This document shows, one piece after another, positions 34,270-40,059 of a stretch of DNA of 48,313 nucleotides. A model generated the notes under the pieces. It searched no databases. It worked only from the letters and a program-made list of their open reading frames with translations, and was not told the origin of the DNA. This stretch comes from JAGZHZ01 sp963929865. Its GTDB lineage: Bacteria > Bacillota > Clostridia > Lachnospirales > Lachnospiraceae. A program made the position numbers and the translations under genes. The stretch lies in NCBI GenBank assembly GCA_963929865.1, contig CAWVKK010000060.1, positions 1 to 48,313 of the forward strand, written 5' to 3'. How positions within the stretch are numbered: position 1 is the stretch's first letter; every line of letters starts with the position of its first letter.

Positions 34270-35049
34270 CTAACAAATCTCTTTATACGCGATCAGCGGA
34301 GCCTTTCTGTCCTTGAGCCATATGATGTCGCATTCTACCTGGTAGACTTCCTGCATCATCTTTTTTGTGATCACTTCCTCTGGTTTTCCTTCGCTGTATT
34401 TTTTTCCGTCCTTGATCACCACGATCCGGTCACTGACCTCCAGCGCCTGGCTTAAATCGTGCAGAACCATCACAACGCCGATGCCCGATTCCCGGTTTAA
34501 TTTTTTGACCAGCCGCATGGTTTCGAGCTGGTGGGAAATGTCCAGATACGTAGTCGGCTCGTCCAGGAACATCATGTCCGGCTGCTGCGCCAGCACCGTC
34601 GCGATCCAGACTCTCTGCGACTCTCCGCCGGAACACTCTTGGATTGATTTTTCTCTCATCTCATACACGCCTGCCGCCTTCATCGCCCAGTCGATGATTT
34701 TCTCGTCCTCGGCGCTGTTTCCCCTGTACCAGCTCTGATACGGCATTCTCCCGTATCCCACCAGATCCTTGACTTTAAAATCAGGGGGAGCCGAATGTCT
34801 CTGCGGCAAAACGCCGACGCATCTGGCAAGCTCCTTGCTCTCAAACTTCTGCAGATTTTTCTGGTTCAGGTATACGCTCCCCTTTCTGTATTTCAGCAGC
34901 CTTGTGAGCGCTTTGAGCACCGTCGATTTTCCCGAACCGTTCGGTCCGATAATCGTTGTAATCTCTCCTTTGTGCAGATGGATATCCATCTCGTCAACCA
35001 CAGTCACGTCTCCGTATCCCACCTGAAGACCTTGTGCGTCAATTTCCAT
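34270..35049 (-). CDS. ABC transporter ATPase, iron-chelate/cobalamin type (FepC/BtuD-like)
   Basis: A 259-residue ABC ATPase with Walker A IGPNGSGKSTVLKALT, the Q-loop region VLPQRHSAPPDF, the signature CSGGESQRVWIA (a variant of LSGGQ), Walker B MMFLDEPTTYLD and the switch His in VMVLHDLSQAL. It resembles ATPases of the FecE/FepC/BtuD/HmuV group that drive import of iron chelates, haem or corrinoids. Its start overlaps the permease stop region by 11 bases, and its stop lies 14 bases before the NifD-like start. Being inside the nitrogenase-like operon, it probably imports that enzyme's substrate or metal. Confidence 0.95.
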   Translation of the reverse strand: MEIDAQGLQVGYGDVTVVDEMDIHLHKGEITTIIGPNGSGKSTVLKALTRLLKYRKGSVYLNQKNLQKFESKELARCVGVLPQRHSAPPDFKVKDLVGYGRMPYQSWYRGNSAEDEKIIDWAMKAAGVYEMREKSIQECSGGESQRVWIATVLAQQPDMMFLDEPTTYLDISHQLETMRLVKKLNRESGIGVVMVLHDLSQALEVSDRIVVIKDGKKYSEGKPEEVITKKMMQEVYQVECDIIWLKDRKAPLIAYKEIC

Positions 35050-36058
35050 AATTACCTCCTTTTTTTCTCAGCATATATAAGAAAAATGGTCCCCCGCAGA
35101 CTGCCATCACGATCCCGACCGGAATCTCCATGCCCGGCACAATGGTCCGCCCGATCGTGTCGGCGAGGAGCAGCGTGTCGGCTCCCAGCACGATGCTGAC
35201 CGGAAGCATCGCCTTATAATCTGATCCGACCAGAAGCCTTGCGATATGCGGCACAACCAGCCCCACAAATCCGATCATTCCCGCCACGGCAACGGTAGAA
35301 GCGGCCAGAAACGCCGAAACTGCGGAGAGAAGAATCCGGCTGGCATTGACCTTTACGCCCAGACTCTTTGCCATCTCATCTCCCAGCTGCAGCGCGTTAG
35401 CGCTTTTGATGCAGAAAAAAGAAAGGATCAGCCCGACTGTGCAGTATATGGCAAGCGTCTTAAACTGATACCAGCTTTTTCCGGAGAGGCTCCCGTTCAT
35501 AAACGCAAGCACCCCGGAAAGGCTGTCTGAATTTAAAAGCTGCAAAAGAGAGGTATAGGCGCCCAACACAGAATTGATCGCAACTCCTGAGAGAATGATT
35601 CTCGTCGGATCTACGCCTCCCTTCCATGCCATCGAATAGATCAAAAAGCACGCAAGCGCCGCGCCTGCAAACGCAAACAGCGGCAGAGACCCTGTCATGC
35701 CCGGAACCAGCAGCAAAATGGTGCTTGCGGCGGTCGCAGCCCCTGCCGATACCCCGATCGTTCCCGGATCTGCGAGCGGATTTCTCATCACGGACTGCAA
35801 AAGCGCACCGGATGAGGAGAGGGACGCCCCGATCAGCACAGCCAGAAGAATGCGCGGCAGCCGCAGATTCAGCACGATCACCTTGACCGGATTGCTCCCT
35901 TCCTCAAATGTTCTCTGCAGAATTTCCATGATCGTATAGCCTGCGCTTCCCACCGCCGCCGAGACTGCGCAGAGCGCGGCAAGAATCGCCAACAGAACCG
36001 CAAGTACGACGCTCACTCTCAGCACGCCGCATTTTTTTCTGACTGTTTCCGTATGCAT
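35039..36058 (-). CDS. FecCD-family ABC permease
   Basis: A 339-residue membrane protein with roughly nine or ten hydrophobic helices. It has the FecCD/BtuC signatures RLPRILLAVLIGASLSSSGA, LLQSVMRNPLADPGTIGVSAGA and GLVVPHIARLLVG. These permeases work as homodimers with a class III binding protein and a FepC-type ATPase. Both partners flank it in the operon (binding protein upstream, ATPase overlapping downstream). The family imports siderophores, haem, cobalamin and related metal chelates. The ligand cannot be told from the sequence. The ribosome site GAAAGGAACAAAGGCA is upstream of the ATG. Confidence 0.95.
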   Translation of the reverse strand: MHTETVRKKCGVLRVSVVLAVLLAILAALCAVSAAVGSAGYTIMEILQRTFEEGSNPVKVIVLNLRLPRILLAVLIGASLSSSGALLQSVMRNPLADPGTIGVSAGAATAASTILLLVPGMTGSLPLFAFAGAALACFLIYSMAWKGGVDPTRIILSGVAINSVLGAYTSLLQLLNSDSLSGVLAFMNGSLSGKSWYQFKTLAIYCTVGLILSFFCIKSANALQLGDEMAKSLGVKVNASRILLSAVSAFLAASTVAVAGMIGFVGLVVPHIARLLVGSDYKAMLPVSIVLGADTLLLADTIGRTIVPGMEIPVGIVMAVCGGPFFLYMLRKKGGNYGN

Positions 36059-36089
36059 TGCCTTTGTTCCTTTCTTAATATCAAAATCT

Positions 36090-37073
36090 CTACGAAAGCT
36101 TTTCTTCCAGCATATCCATCAGCTCGTTCATGCTGTCGATAATGTGGATGCCCTTTGAAGTCACATAGTCGCTGGAGAGGTAAATGATATTTCCTTCCTG
36201 AACCGCCGTCAGGTTGTCCCAGATCTGAGGATTATTCTGGAATTCCTCCTGGTAGGAAGCCTCCAGCATCTCCGCTGTCGGAGTCGTAGGAGAAATCGCA
36301 AACAAAACCTCCGGATTTTCCTCCACTAATTTTTCCATATCCAAAGGCGCTGTCCTCGCAGACGGGTCGATCAGCGTGTCGGATAAGTTTTCAAACGGCA
36401 GCATAGAAAGCATACTTCCCAGATACCCCTCTGACGTCTGCTGGTAGGACGGCGGAGCCGCGAACAGAATCATCATGCTCTTCGTCTCATGCGATTCCTT
36501 GTACTGTGCCGCGCGCTGCTCCAGATCGTCAAATTCCTTCTGAATCGCGTCTCTTTGTTCCTCTCCTCCAAATGATTCTCCCAGCGCGAGCGCCTCCTGC
36601 TTCACTTCGCTGTATGTGATCGAAGGTCCCTCGCTCGTATAGTAGACCGGGATGCCGGCGCTCTCCAGAATCGGACCGTAGTCCTCCTGGAGGTGGACGC
36701 CCATGATCACCAGATCCGGCTCCATCGCGATGACGCTCTCGCTGTCAAGCTCGCTCATCCCCGTCTCAATCACCGGAAGCTCTTTTACCCAGTCCGGGTA
36801 GTCTATCGTGGAAGCGGGGCTTGTCACGGCGATCGGCTCCATATCGCAGCGGATTAAGATCTGAAGCGCGGAATTGGAAAGACACACAATCTTTTCGGGC
36901 TTCTGCTCAAGCACAAGGCTCTCTCCCTCCGACTGCTGCATGTATTCCGGATATAAGATCTCATATCCCTGCGCGTCCTCCGCCGCATACGCGAAATCTG
37001 CTCCTCCTATCGATGCCATTCCCAGCGCCCATGCGCCTGCAAACAGCGCCGCGATTTTTTTCCTGTCTTTCAT
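36090..37073 (-). CDS. Class III (TroA/BtuF/FhuD-like) substrate-binding protein
   Basis: A 327-residue extracytoplasmic binding protein with two domains joined by a long helix. Typical elements are KPEKIVCLSNSALQILIRCD, DSESVIAMEPDLVIMGVH, and the C-terminal EENPEVLFAISPTT and WDNLTAVQEGNIIYL. The N terminus is a Sec-type signal (MKDRKKIAALFAGAWALGMA then DFAYAAED) with no lipobox cysteine. This is odd for a Gram-positive importer and suggests either a cleaved soluble form or an uncleaved anchor. The ATG at 37073 is preferred to that at 37088 because AGGAGG lies six bases before it. It is the second gene of the nitrogenase-like operon and should feed the FecCD permease. Confidence 0.9.
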   Translation of the reverse strand: MKDRKKIAALFAGAWALGMASIGGADFAYAAEDAQGYEILYPEYMQQSEGESLVLEQKPEKIVCLSNSALQILIRCDMEPIAVTSPASTIDYPDWVKELPVIETGMSELDSESVIAMEPDLVIMGVHLQEDYGPILESAGIPVYYTSEGPSITYSEVKQEALALGESFGGEEQRDAIQKEFDDLEQRAAQYKESHETKSMMILFAAPPSYQQTSEGYLGSMLSMLPFENLSDTLIDPSARTAPLDMEKLVEENPEVLFAISPTTPTAEMLEASYQEEFQNNPQIWDNLTAVQEGNIIYLSSDYVTSKGIHIIDSMNELMDMLEEKLS

Positions 37074-37105
37074 ACGTCTCCTCCTCATACTCTTCTTAGC
37101 TGCAG

Positions 37106-37885
37106 TTATACTGCTTTTGATTTCGGGACATCTTCCCGGCTGATCTGTAAAATCTGTCCGGCAAGATGGTCGTAAACATGCTTCATCTTAGACTGCTCAA
37201 GGCATTGGAACACCGTTCCGCCCTTCTCCTCCGCCTTCTGGATATCGCCGCAGCGCGGTATATAGGCGATCACTTCCGTCTGGATTTCTTTGACGGCTTC
37301 TGCCACAATCTCTCTCTCGTTCTCAATGTTTTTCGCGTTCAGAATCAATCCTCCAAGGCGGGCGTATCCGCGCTTTCCGAAATTCCGGATCGCCTGCGCG
37401 ATATTGTTCGCCGCGTACAGACTCATCATCTCGCCGGATGACACGATAAACACTTCCTTTGCGTACCCTTCCCGGATCGGCATGGCAAATCCGCCGCAGA
37501 CAACATCCCCCAGCACGTCATAGATGACGATGTCAGGCTGATACGTCTCAAACGCTTTCAGCTCCGCCAGCTTTTCAAAGGCAGAGATAATGCCTCTCCC
37601 CGCGCATCCGATTCCCGGCATCGGACCTCCCGACTCCACGCAGAGAATCCCGTTGTAGCCTTCAAACACAATGTCAGACAGCTTCAAGTCTTCGCCTTTT
37701 TCTCTGAGCTGCTCCAGGACAGTCGGAATTTTGTTTCCTCCCATCAACGTCTTTGTGGAATCCGCCTTCGGGTCGCATCCGACCTGCATCACCTGATATC
37801 CTCTGTGCGACAGCGCCGCGGAAAGATTCGATGTGGTCGTGGATTTTCCGATGCCGCCCTTTCCATAAACTGCTATCTTACGCAT
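37106..37885 (-). CDS. NifH/BchL-like nitrogenase-family iron protein
   Basis: A 259-residue ATPase of the NifH/BchL/CfbC family. It has the deviant P-loop VYGKGGIGKSTTTSN (residues 7-20), QVGCDPKADST, the two bridging 4Fe-4S ligands in PGIGCAGRGI (C94) and DVLGDVVCGGFAMPIR (C130), and Arg97 at the site ADP-ribosylated in NifH. All residues needed for an ATP-gated homodimeric one-electron donor are present. The Mg/switch region YDVLGDVVCGG is intact. It is the first gene of the operon, with an AAGGAAGGGAG ribosome site. Its partner should be the NifD/NifK-like pair encoded 3 kb downstream. It is not evidence for nitrogen fixation. Confidence 0.95.
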   Translation of the reverse strand: MRKIAVYGKGGIGKSTTTSNLSAALSHRGYQVMQVGCDPKADSTKTLMGGNKIPTVLEQLREKGEDLKLSDIVFEGYNGILCVESGGPMPGIGCAGRGIISAFEKLAELKAFETYQPDIVIYDVLGDVVCGGFAMPIREGYAKEVFIVSSGEMMSLYAANNIAQAIRNFGKRGYARLGGLILNAKNIENEREIVAEAVKEIQTEVIAYIPRCGDIQKAEEKGGTVFQCLEQSKMKHVYDHLAGQILQISREDVPKSKAV

Positions 37886-37904
37886 CCTATCTCCCTTCCT
37901 TGTA

Positions 37905-37933
37905 TTGACAATCTGAATTTCGGCCCGTATAAT
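37905..37933 (+). promoter_or_regulatory. Perfect consensus promoter for the AraC-type regulator
   Basis: TTGACA (37905-37910) and TATAAT (37928-37933) are exactly 17 bases apart. This is a full consensus sigma-A promoter reading towards the AraC gene, giving a leader of about 125 bases. It lies within the probable 5' leader of the opposing NifH-like operon. Confidence 0.85.
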
Positions 37934-37942
37934 AAAATCATC

Positions 37943-37982
37943 GGTTAGTTTTATCTAACCTTTTGCCTAGGTAAGTGTAGCA
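37943..37982. promoter_or_regulatory. Operator-like palindromes and opposing promoter element
   Basis: GGTTAG-N6-CTAACC (37943-37948 and 37955-37960) is followed by the near-palindrome TTGCCTAGGTAA (37963-37974). An extended -10 candidate for the minus-strand operon (TGCTACACT on the minus strand) lies at 37974-37982. The half-sites GGTTAG/CTAACC resemble those of DtxR/IdeR-type iron regulators, but the spacing is wider. The palindromes sit between the two divergent start sites, so one regulator could control both. Confidence 0.5.
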
Positions 37983-38064
37983 CACTCTTTCTGTGAAAAC
38001 CTTAAAATTCTTTTGAAACATTTTAAATATTTTTCACTTTTTTTATGTCAGAGGGGTAAGAAAC

Positions 38065-38835
38065 ATGACGCAGGATTTGTTAGACATTTTGTATAATCAG
38101 AAACCGATCTGTGAAACATTATTAAAAAGCGGAGCAAAGGAAGCTTCTTTTCTTTTCCATAAACGCGCGCAGAAATTGCATTCTATTCCTGCGCAGGAGC
38201 TTCCGATTCTCCGCTGTATCTTTTTAAATTCACTCAATAAAAGTATCTACAATTTCATTCTGTTCGCATGGGATATCTCGCTTGCGCAGTGCTGCTTTGA
38301 CAATAAAGCGTTCTCTCATCATTTTAAAGAAGAAAAGCTGTTTCTCGAGGCGGGCGACCAGATCATCTCCTCTTATTCTGAACACATTTGCTCCTCATGT
38401 CCGAAGACGTTCCATGTTCAGCAGGCATGTCAGTATATCGATGCGCACCTGGGCGAGGAGATTACGCTTGATATTGTCGCGCGCCATATTTTTGTGAGCA
38501 AATCGTATCTGTCCCAGATGTTTAGGGAGATCACAGGGCAGAGCTTCTCCGAATATATCGCCTGCCAGCGTGTTGTCCGGGCAAGACGCCTGCTCTTGAC
38601 GACCAGCCTGAAGGTTGATCAGATCGCTGAACAGTGCGGTTTTTTCTCTTCGACTTACTTTTCAACCGTGTTCAAGAAAAATACCGGCATGGCTCCCCGC
38701 GCTTTCCGCTCCCGATACGGCGGTTTCCTGAGCGGTCAGGACACAGACTCAGCGCTTATGCGTTTCCCAGCAGCCTCTCCAACAGCTGCCGTCTCTGATG
38801 AAAGCCGGTCACATATTCATCCGCCGTCTCTTTGA
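38065..38835 (+). CDS. AraC-family regulator with a cysteine-rich N-terminal domain
   Basis: A 256-residue protein with a C-terminal AraC double helix-turn-helix at about residues 118-220 (GEEITLDIVARHIFVSKSYL, QIAEQCGFFSSTYFSTVFKK). The N-terminal 115 residues are not a cupin or receiver domain that I recognise. They contain Cys16, Cys51, Cys76, Cys77, Cys109 and Cys112, the last two as CSSC, and several His residues. This could bind metal or an iron-sulphur cluster. It is divergent from the NifH-like operon and shares the control region, so it is the likely operon regulator. The final 80 bases overlap the 3' end of the opposing HAD gene. The ribosome site is GAGGGG. Confidence 0.87.
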   Translation: MTQDLLDILYNQKPICETLLKSGAKEASFLFHKRAQKLHSIPAQELPILRCIFLNSLNKSIYNFILFAWDISLAQCCFDNKAFSHHFKEEKLFLEAGDQIISSYSEHICSSCPKTFHVQQACQYIDAHLGEEITLDIVARHIFVSKSYLSQMFREITGQSFSEYIACQRVVRARRLLLTTSLKVDQIAEQCGFFSSTYFSTVFKKNTGMAPRAFRSRYGGFLSGQDTDSALMRFPAASPTAAVSDESRSHIHPPSL

Positions 38836-39421
38836 TCTGTTCCTGATCTTTTCTGCTCGACTCGTCATAGATTCCGACCGTGCGAAAGCCTGCGCGCTTT
38901 GCAGTCCGGACTGCATACAGCCCGTCCTCAAACACCCAGGTATCCCGCGGCTCGGTATTCATAAGAGCGCCCGCCGCAAGGAAAATATCCGGCTGATCTT
39001 TCCCGGCTCCGACCTCTGAGCACGTAAAGATTCCGGAAAAATACGGTTTCATGCCAAGCCGCTCAAACGCCGCCTCGATCAGAGAGCGGTCGGTTGATGT
39101 GGCGACCGCCATGGGAATGCCGCGCTCCTTTAATTCCTCTAAAAATTCCAAAGCGCCCTCCTTTGGCTGCGCCTCCTTGCGGTAAAACTCCTCCGCCATC
39201 TCGTCGACGTCAGAGATAATCTTTTGTATCGAGTCGGGCAGACGGTACTGCTCCTTCAGGTATTGTGCGCTCTGCGCCATCGTCATCGAAAAGAGGCGGT
39301 CCGCGAGTCCTTCCTCCGCGCGCAGTCCGCGTCTTTTCAGATACAGCTGCGGCGCGCGGTCCCAGAACTCCATCGACTGCAGCAGCGTCCCGTCCACGTC
39401 AAAAATCGCTCCCCGGATCAT
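38756..39421 (-). CDS. HAD-superfamily phosphatase (beta-phosphoglucomutase-like)
   Basis: A 221-residue HAD hydrolase with motif I FDVDGTLLQS (nucleophile Asp at residue 8), an alpha-helical cap, motif II VATSTDRSLIE, and motifs III and IV in GAGKDQPDIFLAA and WVFEDGLYAVRTA. Proteins of this subfamily dephosphorylate sugar phosphates, pseudouridine-5'-phosphate or related metabolites. The start overlaps the thiE stop by 4 bases, so it may act on a thiamin-pathway phosphate (for example thiamin or hydroxymethylpyrimidine phosphate). This is inference from position. The 3' end overlaps the AraC-type gene tail by 80 bases. Confidence 0.9.
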   Translation of the reverse strand: MIRGAIFDVDGTLLQSMEFWDRAPQLYLKRRGLRAEEGLADRLFSMTMAQSAQYLKEQYRLPDSIQKIISDVDEMAEEFYRKEAQPKEGALEFLEELKERGIPMAVATSTDRSLIEAAFERLGMKPYFSGIFTCSEVGAGKDQPDIFLAAGALMNTEPRDTWVFEDGLYAVRTAKRAGFRTVGIYDESSRKDQEQIKETADEYVTGFHQRRQLLERLLGNA

Positions 39422-40059
39422 AGGCTCACCATTACCTTTGTCTTTTCCCTTAAGTTCTCCGCCGCTTTTTTGATATGAGGCTGGGCAAAGACTGCGCTGA
39501 TCACGGCGACGCCGCAGATTCCCGTCCCTGTCAGCTCCATCACATTGTGCTGGCTGATGCCTCCGATCGCAATGACAGGTATCTCCACAGCGCGGCAGAT
39601 CTCCTTTAATGTCTCACGGTCAATCTGCTTTGCGTCTTTTTTGGACCCGGTCGGGAAGACCGCCCCGACTCCCAGGTAATCGGCTCCCCCTCTCTGTGCC
39701 AGCAGGGCCTGCTCTACAGTCCGCACGGAAACGCCGATGATTTTATCCTCTCCCAGAATCTTCCGCGCCTCCTCCGGCTTCCTGTCATTCTGCCCCACAT
39801 GGACTCCGTCCGCGTTGATCTGCGCCGCGATCTCCACGCTGTCGTTGATCACAAACGGCACATGGTACCTGGAGCAAAGCTCCTGAATCTGTCTGGCTTC
39901 CTCTAAAAAAGCCTCCTCGCCGAGCTGCTTTTCCCGCAGCTGAATGAACGTAACTCCCCCCTTTAACGCTTTTTCCACCTGACTGTACAGGCTCTCCCCG
40001 TTCAGCCAGCTTCTGTCTGTCACTGCATAGAGCAGAAGATCTTTTTTACTGCATTTCAT
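39418..40059 (-). CDS. thiE: Thiamin-phosphate synthase ThiE
   Basis: A 213-residue TIM-barrel enzyme that joins the hydroxymethylpyrimidine pyrophosphate and thiazole phosphate moieties of thiamin. Key elements are LLYAVTDRSWLNGES, GGVTFIQLREK, FVINDSVEIAAQINADGVHVGQ, DYLGVGAVFPTGSKKDA and PVIAIGGISQHNV. The ATG at 40059 lies 8 bases after AGGAGGG and overlaps the end of the preceding hydrolase gene by 14 bases. No TPP riboswitch was found upstream of this gene or of the operon, although that leader was read only by eye. No other thi gene is in the window. Confidence 0.95.
   Translation of the reverse strand: MKCSKKDLLLYAVTDRSWLNGESLYSQVEKALKGGVTFIQLREKQLGEEAFLEEARQIQELCSRYHVPFVINDSVEIAAQINADGVHVGQNDRKPEEARKILGEDKIIGVSVRTVEQALLAQRGGADYLGVGAVFPTGSKKDAKQIDRETLKEICRAVEIPVIAIGGISQHNVMELTGTGICGVAVISAVFAQPHIKKAAENLREKTKVMVSL

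Noticed and set aside
31144..37885. Genuine nitrogen-fixation cluster
   Set aside because: No nifB, nifE or nifN homologue lies in the window. The K-like subunit lacks the P-cluster cysteines and the D-like subunit lacks the FeMo-cofactor cysteine by manual alignment. Both are much shorter than true NifD and NifK.
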